DNA from: Ectobacillus funiculus
Lineage (GTDB): Bacteria > Bacillota > Bacilli > Bacillales > Bacillaceae_G
Reading direction: 5' to 3'
NCBI RefSeq assembly: GCF_004138295.1
Contig: NZ_SCFM01000025.1
Span: 40,072 to 104,071, forward strand
Length of the DNA: 64,000 bases
Position 1 is the stretch's first letter. The number at the start of each line of letters is the position of its first letter. Under the pieces are notes generated by a model. It was not told where the DNA came from, ran no database searches, and was given only the letters and a program-made list of their open reading frames with translations. The translations under genes were made by a program, and so were the position numbers. This document shows positions 28,184 through 37,405 of this stretch, piece after piece.

Positions 28184-29923
28184 ATGAAACTCGCTTACTC
28201 GTTACGATTTAAGCTATCTACATTCTACTTAATCATTATTGTAATTCCTGTTCTTATCATTTCCATCATCATGCCTTATTATTACCAATATTTGATTTCA
28301 AAGGAAACAGAGAAGCTGACTGAAAGCACATTGGCATCTTTAAGCAATAATATTAATACTTACCTGGATGACCTATCACGCATTACGATTATTCCTTACC
28401 TGAACGAGAATATTATGTTTGCTCTGCAGCAGGTAGCCAGTAATCAATATGAAACAGCGGAACCCTATACGCAGCTCATGGTAAACCGTGCTCTCTATGA
28501 ATCTCTTCCAAAATATTTACAATTTACAAGAGAAGACATTCTTTCTATGATCATTACAACACGAAACGGTTCTTCCTTTGTCCATTCGCGAAACAGTGGA
28601 ACCGAGGTTGCTGACTACCCTTATACGGAGCAGGATTGGTATAACCGGGCAAAAGCCAACAATGGCAAGGTTACATTCATTCCAACACATGTCCAGGATT
28701 ACATCACGAACTCCAAACCAGTTCAAGTATTTTCTGTGGCTCGGCTTATTAAGGATCCGGAGACACAACGCCCTTTAGCTGTAATAATGGCTGATGCTGA
28801 TATGAGAGCCTTTGAAAAAATAATTAAAGGCATAGATTTAAACAATAAAAGCTCCATTATCACGATTATGGATGACCGTGGGGATTTATTTTTTTCCAGT
28901 AAAACTCTATCAGCATCATTGCGTGAGCAAATTCAAGACGAGCCTGAGGTTGTAAAAGATGGCCGTGACTCCTATGTTGTCGTTTCTAAGGTTATACAGC
29001 CTTCCAATTGGAAGTTGGTTGTTTTGCTGTCAAAGTCAGAAATTGCCGCTAAAGTTCATTGGATGTTCACCATCGGTATTTTATTTGCCGTAAGCGGAGT
29101 TTGCATTACTTTCTTTCTTTTCTTTGTGCTGTCACGTTGGATTCTCCGTCCTTTTCAGGAAATGGTTCGAGTCATGAAGCAAGTAGAGCGTGGTCATTTT
29201 GATGTACGTCTGCAAACCCACGGGCAAGATGAAATTGCCCTGCTTGGGAATGCATTCAATACAATGATTTCAAAGGTGAACGACTTGATTGACAGAGAAT
29301 ATCGCGCGGTTCTCAATCAACGAAATGCTGAATATCGTGCTCTGCAATCACAAATTCAACCCCATTTTCTGTATAATACCTTAAATGGATTTATTGGGTT
29401 GAACCGGCTGGGAGATCGTAAAACATTAGAAAAAGCAATTTTATCATTAAGCTCCATGCTGCGGTATACTTTAGATCAGGCTGATTGGTCAACCCTTGGT
29501 GAGGAGTTCAAGTTCTTAGAAAAATATTGTCATCTTCAGGGAATGCGCTTCCAAGAGCGGATGACAACTCATATCCATTTGGATGATACTGTTTCTAACT
29601 ATAAAATACCGAAATTACTTCTACAGCCTCTCGTTGAGAATGCGATTATCCATGGCTTGGAAGCATCAGAGCACCCGTGTTCCATTCATATCTCTGCTCA
29701 CCTAGAAGAGCAAGATGGTCAAGCATTTTTATGCATTTCTGTTAAAGACGATGGAGCTGGGTTTGATATGACAAAAAAGAAAGAAAAAATAAGTGTGGGT
29801 CTTTCTAACATTCAAGTGCGACTAAAGATGGCCTATCCCGGCTCTACCTTTACAATCCACAGTCAAGTTGGACAAGGAACAGCTGTTGTAATTCAAATCC
29901 CAAAAAAGGAAGTGACCATATGA
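28184..29923 (+). CDS. YesM-type sensor histidine kinase
   Basis: 579 aa: transmembrane helix near 13-32, extracellular sensor (dCACHE-like) to about 290, second helix near 294-315, HAMP, then the LytS/YesM kinase domain with phospho-acceptor His in QIQPHFLYNTLN near 391 and an ATPase domain (LVENAIIHGLE, DDGAGF). Overlaps the response-regulator gene by four bases. Divergent to the alpha-galactoside operon, which it very likely controls; the signal may be the bound sugar. Confidence 0.92.
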   Translation: MKLAYSLRFKLSTFYLIIIVIPVLIISIIMPYYYQYLISKETEKLTESTLASLSNNINTYLDDLSRITIIPYLNENIMFALQQVASNQYETAEPYTQLMVNRALYESLPKYLQFTREDILSMIITTRNGSSFVHSRNSGTEVADYPYTEQDWYNRAKANNGKVTFIPTHVQDYITNSKPVQVFSVARLIKDPETQRPLAVIMADADMRAFEKIIKGIDLNNKSSIITIMDDRGDLFFSSKTLSASLREQIQDEPEVVKDGRDSYVVVSKVIQPSNWKLVVLLSKSEIAAKVHWMFTIGILFAVSGVCITFFLFFVLSRWILRPFQEMVRVMKQVERGHFDVRLQTHGQDEIALLGNAFNTMISKVNDLIDREYRAVLNQRNAEYRALQSQIQPHFLYNTLNGFIGLNRLGDRKTLEKAILSLSSMLRYTLDQADWSTLGEEFKFLEKYCHLQGMRFQERMTTHIHLDDTVSNYKIPKLLLQPLVENAIIHGLEASEHPCSIHISAHLEEQDGQAFLCISVKDDGAGFDMTKKKEKISVGLSNIQVRLKMAYPGSTFTIHSQVGQGTAVVIQIPKKEVTI

Positions 29924-31437
29924 GAGTTGTGATTGCGGATGATGAAAGTCTAGTAAGAGCCAGTCTTCGAAGCATGCTAGAGGAATTAGAACTTCCCGTA
30001 TCTATCGTCGGAGAAGCAGCTAATGGTGAAGAAACCCTTGCATTAGTGCAGGAGTATGAGCCTGATCTCGTGTTCATTGACATCCAAATGCCAAAGCTAA
30101 ACGGCCTAGGAGCGATTGAGAGCGGTAAAAAGCTCTCGCCCCAAACGAGCTGGATTATTCTGACCGGTTTTTCCGAATTCAACTATGCACGTGAAGCCAT
30201 TCGCCTTGGAGCTGACAACTACTTATTAAAGCCTGTAAGCCCTGAAGAATTGGAAGAAGCCCTGCAAGGATGGCTGAAAAAACATGAAAAACACAAATTA
30301 TTTCGTAACTCACAGTTTGAGAATCAAATGATAGCTCTCGCCCACGGGCTAAGCTCCATTGAAGATACAAATAATCAAGACACACTCATGGACACCGCTT
30401 TTCTTTGTGCTACTTTCTTTATAGATAGTCACCTAGAGGAAAAGCAAAAAGCAGACATACTCTTACAATTCTCTCTAGCTTTAAGACAGTGTGCTTACAG
30501 ACACATCGGAGGAGACGCAAAAATAGCGATTTATACACGCCCTACAGGAGAGGTATTTACCGTTGGCTGTTGGAAATATACGAAACAAACAGCAGGAAAA
30601 ACAAAAATCCAAGAGTATTTTGGTGAGATTAATGAGATGATCATCCATTTCTCTAATGAAAATGCGGCCATTACAGCCATCCAAAGTGCCGACTGCTCCT
30701 CATTTGAAGATTTTCAGCAGCAAATAAACAAAATACTAGATTTATCTGCCCTTCGAACTATCGGAGGAATTCATAAAAAGTGGGGTATTGAGCAGCTATC
30801 CGCTTATCAGACAGACTCACATATAACTGAACTGAGCTGCATTCTCATTCAACTGTCTGACTACTATAAAGCGGAAATCTATCTCAACTATATGAAGACA
30901 GTAACTGATTTCGAAAAGGCACTTCTAAATGCAAAGCTGAGCAAACAAAGCAAAGCACAAATTTGCCTTTTTCTTCATTATGCGCTTGGCTGCTCACTCC
31001 AAGCAGAAGAAGACGTGAATACCTGGATTCAAAAGCTCCAACATCACGGCAGTCAGCTGCTTGCCCAAAACCAAAAAAATGAAAATCGTCAAACAGACCT
31101 TGTAGATCAAGCTATTGCATTTATCGATCAAAATTATATGAACAATATTGGTGTTGGCCAGATTGCAGAACAGCTAAATGTAACGCCTAATTATTTAAGC
31201 ACTCTTTTCCATAAAAAAACAGGTATTACATTTACAAAATACATTATGAAGACACGTATTCTGAAAGCAAAGGAGTTATTATTAAACGATACTATGCAGG
31301 TTCAACAAGTTGCAGAAGCAGTTGGGTATTATAGCACCCGCCACTTTACTAAGCTTTTCACAGAATTCGTCGGCTGCTATCCTTCCGAGTTCCGCAATCA
31401 GTTTAAAATGGAGAATACGTCAACTACCACCACTTAA
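29920..31437 (+). CDS. YesN-type response regulator, AraC family
   Basis: 505 aa. Receiver domain 1-120 with phospho-acceptor Asp54 in VFIDIQMPK and LTGFSEFNYAREA; a long middle region of unknown fold; C-terminal AraC double helix-turn-helix (VGQIAEQLNVTPNYLSTLF near 405, VQQVAEAVGYYSTRHFTKLF near 455). Partner of the upstream kinase and likely activator of the sugar operon. Confidence 0.92.
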   Translation: MRVVIADDESLVRASLRSMLEELELPVSIVGEAANGEETLALVQEYEPDLVFIDIQMPKLNGLGAIESGKKLSPQTSWIILTGFSEFNYAREAIRLGADNYLLKPVSPEELEEALQGWLKKHEKHKLFRNSQFENQMIALAHGLSSIEDTNNQDTLMDTAFLCATFFIDSHLEEKQKADILLQFSLALRQCAYRHIGGDAKIAIYTRPTGEVFTVGCWKYTKQTAGKTKIQEYFGEINEMIIHFSNENAAITAIQSADCSSFEDFQQQINKILDLSALRTIGGIHKKWGIEQLSAYQTDSHITELSCILIQLSDYYKAEIYLNYMKTVTDFEKALLNAKLSKQSKAQICLFLHYALGCSLQAEEDVNTWIQKLQHHGSQLLAQNQKNENRQTDLVDQAIAFIDQNYMNNIGVGQIAEQLNVTPNYLSTLFHKKTGITFTKYIMKTRILKAKELLLNDTMQVQQVAEAVGYYSTRHFTKLFTEFVGCYPSEFRNQFKMENTSTTTT

Positions 31438-31451
31438 ACGTTAACACGTTT

Positions 31452-32100
31452 TTCCCACAAAGGGACTTCCGTTGGTCGAAAGTGGGGGCTTGAAAAAGCC
31501 TAGTTGATTACGGTTTGCACAAATTGCCATACCCATGAAAACCACCAGAAAGGGAACATCCTTTGGAAGTGGATGGTTGAAAAGAAGAAAACCAAACGCT
31601 ACAAAGAAGGACCCTTTATGAACATCTTTCGTAGAAGAGTATTTGATACGTACCCTGATGCTCACATGACATATGGGAGCATGACTACACCAAGAAGAAA
31701 AGAACTGCAACTCGAAAAAACACATTACAATGATGCCATTGCCACTACAGGGATCACCAACATCAAAGAAAATACGGCTCACGTTCTGTATATCAAACAA
31801 TTTAGGAAGAAAATACGCTCTTTACATGAAGCAACCGCTAGAAAAGGCAGAAAAGAAAAAAATACACAATCCAAACGGAATGAAAAGAACACAAAATCAG
31901 TCAGTTCATGGCATTTGAATGATAAAGTTCGTGTGTTTGGACAAGTTGGCTGGATTAGTGGATTTAGTGGACAGACTTGTTATGTAAAAAACATACAAGG
32001 AGATTATGTTACGGTTCCAGATAAAACGTATAAACAGGTGAGCTTCAACCACTTGGAGCTGATTTGTCATAATAACAACTGGCAATTCTCGGTCTTGTAG
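31452..32100 (+). pseudogene. iscB: iscB remnant (RNA-guided HNH/RuvC nuclease), 5' lost
   Basis: The frame 31504-32100 encodes the second half of an IscB-like protein: end of an HNH domain (LITVCTNCHTHENHQKG), the RuvC-III-type motif KTHYNDAIATTG, a basic linker and a C-terminal beta domain (KVRVFGQVGWISGFSG). Just before it, in another frame, ESGGLKKPS looks like the preceding piece of the HNH domain, so a small deletion and a stop break the gene. The RuvC-I, bridge-helix and N-terminal parts are missing. IscB is the ancestor of Cas9 and is carried by IS200/IS605-type transposons. Certainly non-functional here. Confidence 0.7.
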
Positions 32101-32111
32101 GCTTACACCTA

Positions 32112-32184
32112 CCGGAAATTCATCCCCCACCTACTCATTGGGCTACGCCCTTCTCACTCCTTGAGGAGGGGGACTTCTTTCCGG
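32112..32184 (+). mobile_element. Stem-loop at 3' end of iscB remnant, probable transposon end
   Basis: CCGGAAATTCATCCCCC pairs with GGGGGACTTCTTTCCGG, with an inner GGGC-TAC-GCCC hairpin. Such subterminal hairpins mark IS200/IS605 right ends. Confidence 0.55.
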
Positions 32185-32222
32185 AAAATCTGTTAAAAAA
32201 TAATAAAACTTATGAAAAATAA

Positions 32223-32270
32223 AACCCTGACTTCTTTCTCTACTCTAAAGTGGAAATCAGGGTCTTTTTT
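32223..32270 (+). terminator. Intrinsic terminator
   Basis: ACCCTGACTT...AAATCAGGGT followed by TTTTTT. No intact gene lies directly upstream; probably the old terminator of the two-component operon. Confidence 0.75.
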
Positions 32271-32429
32271 GTTCGTATGAGCCCTTACTCTCACTATATA
32301 CAAGATTTTCATAACATTTATGGGCACCTGCACAGTCATATAGGTTTTCAGCTACATATTGTACACAAAGTAATTACCTACTGTTTTTGGGGGATAATCG
32401 GTCCACACTCGCCTTAAAGCAATGGAGGT

Positions 32430-32927
32430 ATGAAAATGATAAAATTTTATTCCTTTCATGGGACTGTCACCATGATTAGTGATTTTGTTATGGGGCAAAA
32501 TGGCGAAGGAGAAGGTTGTTATAAATTAATTTCTGTAGAAGACGGGTCGGGAACAATAGTAAATTTCGTGGTTTCACCCACCACTTACTTTGTAGACCAT
32601 GTAATGGTGGCAGTAGGAGATAGAGTAACTGGATATTATGATGGGAATGCACCTGTTCCTCTTATATACCCACCACAATATCGAGCACTTGTAATGGTGA
32701 AAGATAGCCCTTATCAGAATGTAAAAGTAGATTATTTTAATAGTCAGCTGGAGAGCAGTGATGGACAATTACGATTAAATTTATCCCCCTATACCCAAAT
32801 AGTATTAACAAATGGGCAACCCTTTTCAAGAAGCCTTACGAACCGAAATCTAATTGTTATCTACGGACCTGCCACAACAAGTATTCCCGCTCAAACCACC
32901 CCCTATAGAATAGTAGTTTGGTGTTAG
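32430..32927 (+). CDS. Conserved hypothetical protein, 165 aa
   Basis: Soluble, beta-rich protein without signal peptide. Repeated strand patterns (GTVTMISDF, GDRVTGYYDG, YRALVMVKD) suggest an OB-like or small beta-barrel fold. I recall similar unannotated proteins in Clostridia and Paenibacilli but give no function. Ribosome site is ATGGAGG before ATG 32430. Confidence 0.65.
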   Translation: MKMIKFYSFHGTVTMISDFVMGQNGEGEGCYKLISVEDGSGTIVNFVVSPTTYFVDHVMVAVGDRVTGYYDGNAPVPLIYPPQYRALVMVKDSPYQNVKVDYFNSQLESSDGQLRLNLSPYTQIVLTNGQPFSRSLTNRNLIVIYGPATTSIPAQTTPYRIVVWC

Positions 32928-33144
32928 CGTTTATTATAGAAAATGCCTGTTACACATAACCTAATAATAGTTGCTATTATGTACACAAAGTTTTATACAC
33001 TAAACCTAAGAAGCCTATTTACAGTGTGACCTAGCTCAATAATTACCAAAAAACATAGGATACATTATTCACTGCTCTATCTGGTTGTAATGATACTTCA
33101 TTACATTGTTCTCAATATATTCATTGTGAAGGAGGAATAAATAT

Positions 33145-33252
33145 ATGAGTGGATATGCTCATGGTAATAGCTTCGCTTTAATTGTTGTATTGTTTATCTT
33201 ATTAATTATCGTTGGCGCAGCTTGTTGGTGTGGTCACGGATACGGTTGGTAA
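33145..33252 (+). CDS. YjcZ-family sporulation protein
   Basis: 35-aa [17 protein letters not shown]... with one hydrophobic helix and the C-terminal CWCGHGYGW signature of the YjcZ / SscA-like small spore proteins. Strong ribosome site GAAGGAGG and its own terminator. Family members help spore-coat assembly in B. subtilis. Confidence 0.85.
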   Translation: MSGYAHGNSFALIVVLFILLIIVGAACWCGHGYGW

Positions 33253-33264
33253 TAAAAAACTATT

Positions 33265-33315
33265 AAAAAGCTCCTGTGAACGCCAGGCCCCTGTCTCAAT
33301 AGCAGGAGCTTTTTG
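33265..33315 (+). terminator. Terminator of yjcZ-like gene
   Basis: AAAAAGCTCCTG...CAGGAGCTTTTT stem. Confidence 0.8.
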
Positions 33316-33704
33316 TTTGCAAAATAACAAAAATAGCCTTCTCTATAAAAATTGAAGAACTATACTTTAAAAGTAAAAACAGCCCTATTTGGAGACTGTC
33401 AGTGGTCGCTTCATAATATTTTAGCAAAACTGCCGAAAACGGCAGATTGCAATAATGCATAAAAACGAAAAGCCTATTAAAATCCATCTGTCAATATTCA
33501 TACGTTTTCACCCTAAAAAGGAATTAATGTTTATATTATCTTCCTTCTTTTGAAATACATAACTTTCTGTGAAACAAGAAATTAAACATTATTTCTCATT
33601 CACATTAGTTTATTTAAAATGGAATTTCTCAGTACCTCGCCATATAATAAGTGATTCTCCTGGGTAACCTAAGGCATGAATATAAAATGAGAGGAGCTAT
33701 TCAA
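33316..33704. other. Intergenic stretch
   Basis: No gene recognised; a small CTGCCG-AAAA-CGGCAG hairpin at about 33429-33444 has no U-tract. Confidence 0.4.
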
Positions 33705-33905
33705 TTGACAGATTTTACGGCAAATGACTCAGCAACAATGAAATCAAAGGTACAATCTAAGGCATCATGGAGCGGAGAACATAGCATTGGAACGGGGCAT
33801 ATGCAGAAGAAACAGGATCAAGAGTTACATAAAGGTAATCCTGTTGTCGAAGCACAAAAGCAAATGTCTTCACAACAAACAGTAGGTCTTCCGCCACAGG
33901 AGTGA
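33705..33905 (+). CDS. Small hydrophilic hypothetical protein
   Basis: 66 aa from TTG 33705, preceded by GAGAGGAG; the frame extends upstream but without a site. Rich in Gln, Ser and Lys (KKQDQELHKGNPVVEAQKQM), no helix-spanning segment. May be a small spore protein, judged only from composition. Confidence 0.5.
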   Translation: MTDFTANDSATMKSKVQSKASWSGEHSIGTGHMQKKQDQELHKGNPVVEAQKQMSSQQTVGLPPQE

Positions 33906-33953
33906 AACTACGTCTCTCAGCTTGCTGACACTGCTTTAACAGTCTCTTTTTCA

Positions 33954-34001
33954 CCAACATAAAAAGTCGCTTGTCGATTGACAAGCGACTTTTTATGTTG
34001 G
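33954..34001. terminator. Bidirectional terminator, 33.7-kb ORF / spx
   Basis: Near-perfect stem CCAACATAAAAAGTCGC... / ...GCGACTTTTTATGTTGG with GATT loop. Confidence 0.9.
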
Positions 34002-34397
34002 TTAATTCACAAGCTTTTGAGCCTCACGCAATTGAAACGTTCTTACCGTACGAGGCAAGAAACGACGAATTTCATCCTCGTTATAGCCGACCTGTAATCT
34101 CTTTTCATCAATAATGATTGGACGGCGTAAAATGCCTGGGTAATCACGAATAATTTTATATAAATCTTGAAGCGGTAATGATTCTACCTGAATGTTTAAT
34201 TCCTGAAAAATCTTAGAACGTGTAGAAATAATCTCATCTGTTCCACTCTCTGTCATGCGAAGAATCTCTTTAATTTCTTCAATTGTGAGAGGCTCAGAAA
34301 AAATATTCCGCTCACGATATGGAATATGATTTTCCTCTAACCATAGCTTTGCTTTTCTGCAAGATGTGCAGCTTGGCGAACTATACAAAGTTACCAT
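34002..34397 (-). CDS. spx: Transcriptional regulator Spx
   Basis: Binds the RNA polymerase alpha C-terminal domain and redirects transcription under thiol stress. 131 aa from [10 protein letters not shown], with the redox switch CTSC at residues 10-13, RSKIFQEL and the conserved end [17 protein letters not shown]. An ATG one codon upstream (34400) is possible. Its turnover factor SpxH is at 9.4 kb. Length and ends match B. subtilis Spx. Confidence 0.96.
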   Translation of the reverse strand: MVTLYSSPSCTSCRKAKLWLEENHIPYRERNIFSEPLTIEEIKEILRMTESGTDEIISTRSKIFQELNIQVESLPLQDLYKIIRDYPGILRRPIIIDEKRLQVGYNEDEIRRFLPRTVRTFQLREAQKLVN

Positions 34398-34802
34398 CAT
34401 TTACTCACTCTCCCTAAGATGAGTACAGTTTTTAAATCTTTTACCTAAAATCAGTATCCTGAACTGAGACTCGTTTTCAAATAACAATTACTTTAAATAA
34501 GCAACTCTATACACATTATACAATACATAGCCACAGAAATACACATGAAATTCTTTTAAAAAAACGAAAATAACTTATACAAAAACTATACAAATGAGTA
34601 GCAATATGAATTTTTTGTAATCATTTGTCACAAATACCCGTGCAGATCTGCATTTTTTAACTCATTTTCCAGAAAAGTTCCCACTGCAAAACTTGCTGGT
34701 GTTTAAATGGTGAACCGTTAGCAGTTTCCCCTTAACATTTCTTCCCTTCGCTCCTCATTTCGACTACAATAGAAGAAAGGGATTACATTCAAGCAAGGGG
34801 GA
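34398..34802. other. Intergenic region upstream of spx
   Basis: AT-rich. Should carry spx promoters and those of the 34.8-kb ORF. No repeat, hairpin or ORF recognised. Confidence 0.4.
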
Positions 34803-35012
34803 ATGAAGATGATAGCATACTTCTTTGACTTAGCCATTGTAGCTGTCCTTATTATCGGTATTACAGCCATGATTGGCGTCATCACAAACGGAATTGGCGA
34901 AAAAGTATTCGGCGGCAGAAAACGTCGCGAGTTCGTTGACCAATCCGCAAAAACACAAACAGGTTGGAATGCTGTTGGAGGAAAAGGAATTTACCGAAAA
35001 CGCACCTATTAG
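34803..35012 (+). CDS. Small single-helix membrane protein
   Basis: 69 aa with one N-terminal transmembrane helix (FDLAIVAVLIIGITAMIGVI) and a basic cytoplasmic tail. Ribosome site AAGGGG. Unknown function. Confidence 0.6.
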   Translation: MKMIAYFFDLAIVAVLIIGITAMIGVITNGIGEKVFGGRKRREFVDQSAKTQTGWNAVGGKGIYRKRTY

Positions 35013-35190
35013 ATCGTTGTAAAGCCTCTTTCATTCATTGGATAGCAATCCTATAAGGCTTCACGTGATCTGCTTTTTAAATGTTGTCACACAAAAAGGA
35101 AAAACTTACTATTATTAAAATTCTATATTTTACCAACCAATACCTTTTTATAAACGTATAAATTCTATGGGGATACGATAATATTGCTGG

Positions 35191-35223
35191 AAAAGGAAGT
35201 CCTCTGACTAAGGGCTTCCTTTT
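35191..35223 (-). terminator. oppF terminator
   Basis: AAAAGGAAG...CTTCCTTTT at the end of the opp operon. Confidence 0.75.
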
Positions 35224-35226
35224 CTA

Positions 35227-36162
35227 TTAGCTATGTATCTCTTGATATTTTCTATACTCCGCTTCTGAGCATAGCACCCAGTGATTGGGGCAAATCTCTC
35301 TCATACTCGGTTCTTCACTTCCATAATTATGCTGCGCCGGATCATATACAACACGTTTGCGGTTGCGCTCATAGTCCGGATCTGGAAGCGGAATAGCAGA
35401 TAAAAGCGATTGTGTATAAGGATGAACCGGGCTTTTATATAATTCTTCACTTTCCGCAAGTTCCACAATTTTACCGTGATACATAACCCCAATGCGATCA
35501 CTAATATATTTCACCATAGACAAATCGTGAGCGATAAATAAATAGGTTAACTCCCTTTCCTTTTGCAGCTTTTTCAATAGATTGACAACTTGAGCTTGAA
35601 TCGAAACATCAAGCGCCGAAATTGGCTCATCTGCAATAATAAATTCTGGTTCCACCGCTAAAGCACGGGCAATGCCAATCCGCTGTCGTTGACCGCCTGA
35701 GAATTCATGCGGATAGCGGTTCGCATGCTCACGGTTCAATCCTACCGTTTCTAGCAGCTCATATACGCGCTTCATACGATCTTCCCTCGATGTTGCTAGA
35801 CCGTGAATATCAATGCCTTCTGCGATAATATCAGCTACTGTCATCCGCGGATTCAAGGATGCGTACGGGTCCTGGAAAATCATCTGCATCCTGCGGTTAA
35901 ACCGTTTCAGGTCCGCTCTTGATTTCTTGCCATGCACATTCTCGCCTTTAAACAAAACCTCACCTTCTGTTGCGTCATATAAACGGATGATGGTTCGACC
36001 CGTAGTAGATTTACCAGAACCAGATTCTCCTACAAGTCCAAATGTTTCACCTTTATAAATATGAAACGTAACATCATCGATTGCCTTTATAACAGCGCCG
36101 TTCGTTTTAAAATATTGCTTGACGTTTTTTACTTCAATTATCTTTTCACGCTTATTATCCAT
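35227..36162 (-). CDS. oppF: Oligopeptide ABC transporter ATPase OppF
   Basis: 311 aa. Walker A GESGSGKSTTGR near residue 41, ABC signature FSGGQRQRIGIARAL, Walker B EFIIADEPISALDVS, and the C-terminal oligopeptide-transporter extension with cysteines (ICPNHWVLC). Powers peptide import together with OppD. Overlaps oppD by eight bases. Confidence 0.94.
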   Translation of the reverse strand: MDNKREKIIEVKNVKQYFKTNGAVIKAIDDVTFHIYKGETFGLVGESGSGKSTTGRTIIRLYDATEGEVLFKGENVHGKKSRADLKRFNRRMQMIFQDPYASLNPRMTVADIIAEGIDIHGLATSREDRMKRVYELLETVGLNREHANRYPHEFSGGQRQRIGIARALAVEPEFIIADEPISALDVSIQAQVVNLLKKLQKERELTYLFIAHDLSMVKYISDRIGVMYHGKIVELAESEELYKSPVHPYTQSLLSAIPLPDPDYERNRKRVVYDPAQHNYGSEEPSMREICPNHWVLCSEAEYRKYQEIHS

Positions 36163-37198
36163 TTCGGTTACCTGCTTTCATCTGACGAATACGGTTTTGA
36201 ATCATCTCCGGAGCTTCTATTTTGGGAGCATTCGGATGAAGCAGCCATGTTGCGGCATAATGCGTATTACTCACCTGAAACATAGGGGGCTCTATTTCGA
36301 AGTCAATTTTCATTGCATGCGGATTACGCGCCGCAAATGCGTCACCCTTTGGCGGTTTAATCAAGTCCGGAGGCGTTCCTGGAATCGCATATAACTCCTC
36401 ATCAGTACCATCTGGACTAGGCATCGATGCAAGCAGTCCCCAGGTATAAGGATGCTTCGGATCGTAGAAGATTTCATCAACAGTGCCTACCTCTACAATC
36501 TTTCCTGCGTACATAACAGCCACACGATCTGCTACATTCGCTACAACACCAAGATCGTGAGTGATGAAAATAATTCCAGCATCTGTTTTTTTCTGGATAT
36601 CCTTCATTAGCTCTAAAATTTGAGCTTGAATTGTTACATCAAGCGCTGTCGTCGGTTCATCCGCAATTAACAGTCTAGGATTACACGCAAGCGCCATTGC
36701 GATGACAACACGCTGTCTCATCCCTCCAGAAAACTGATGCGGGTATTGATTCACACGTACATCCGGATCGGGGATTCCTACAAGAGCAAGCAACTCCTTC
36801 GCTCTTGCATGAGCGTCCCCCTTATTCATCTTTTGATGCTTGCGTAAGCCTTCCATAATCTGATTGCCTACTGTCATCGTCGGGTTTAAGGATGTCATCG
36901 GATCCTGAAAGATCATTGCAACCTCTTTTCCGCGAATGCCTTGCATGTCCTGCTCAGCCAGCTTTGTTAAATCACGGCCATCAAATAAAATCGCTCCATT
37001 TTTAATACGCCCTGGAGGATTAGGAATTAACCCCATTAAAGCCTTGGAGGTAACAGATTTACCAGATCCCGACTCCCCTACAATCGCTAAGGTTTCTCCC
37101 TTTTCCAATTCGAAGTTGACTCCGCGAACCGCATGAACCTCGCCCCCATGCGTATCGAAGGAGACATATAAATCCTTTACTTCAAGTAATTTTCCCAT
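36155..37198 (-). CDS. oppD: Oligopeptide ABC transporter ATPase OppD
   Basis: 347 aa from ATG 37198 (GAAAGGAGAAAATA before it; the longer frame has no site). Walker A GESGSGKSVTSK, signature FSGGMRQRVVIAMALAC, Walker B RLLIADEPTTALDVT. In Bacillus the Opp system imports nutrient and signalling peptides (Phr, PapR types) used in sporulation, competence and quorum sensing. About 200 bases separate it from oppC, filled by repeat element B. Confidence 0.94.
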   Translation of the reverse strand: MGKLLEVKDLYVSFDTHGGEVHAVRGVNFELEKGETLAIVGESGSGKSVTSKALMGLIPNPPGRIKNGAILFDGRDLTKLAEQDMQGIRGKEVAMIFQDPMTSLNPTMTVGNQIMEGLRKHQKMNKGDAHARAKELLALVGIPDPDVRVNQYPHQFSGGMRQRVVIAMALACNPRLLIADEPTTALDVTIQAQILELMKDIQKKTDAGIIFITHDLGVVANVADRVAVMYAGKIVEVGTVDEIFYDPKHPYTWGLLASMPSPDGTDEELYAIPGTPPDLIKPPKGDAFAARNPHAMKIDFEIEPPMFQVSNTHYAATWLLHPNAPKIEAPEMIQNRIRQMKAGNRNG

Positions 37199-37276
37199 TA
37201 TATTTTCTCCTTTCTTTTCAGAAAAGCATATATTGGTTTGTTTCCTTAGGAAATTGGGCCGTGTCCGCTTTTCTTG

Positions 37277-37404
37277 CACTGCAAGAAAGTCTAACTTTTC
37301 GGGGGATGTCTAGCTCCCAAGGCCCAAAATGGCAGACTCCGGGCTGAACCTCCGCAAAAGGCAAAAAGCGCCTTTTACTCCGGCCCACCCCTACGCTTTT
37401 CTTA
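37277..37404 (-). repeat. Element B copy 1 (between oppC and oppD)
   Basis: Minus-strand TAAGAAAAGCGTAGGGG... ending GTTAGACTTTCTTGCAGTG, followed by a second start-like CAAGAAAAGCGGACAC. Two bases after the oppC stop codon. Confidence 0.85.
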
Positions 37405-37405
37405 A

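Noticed and set aside
31441..31800. 119-aa minus-strand ORF opposite the iscB remnant
   Set aside because: The plus strand carries recognisable HNH/RuvC motifs; the minus frame is a shadow.
33429..33444. CTGCCG-AAAA-CGGCAG hairpin
   Set aside because: Small, without U-tract or gene to terminate; could be chance.
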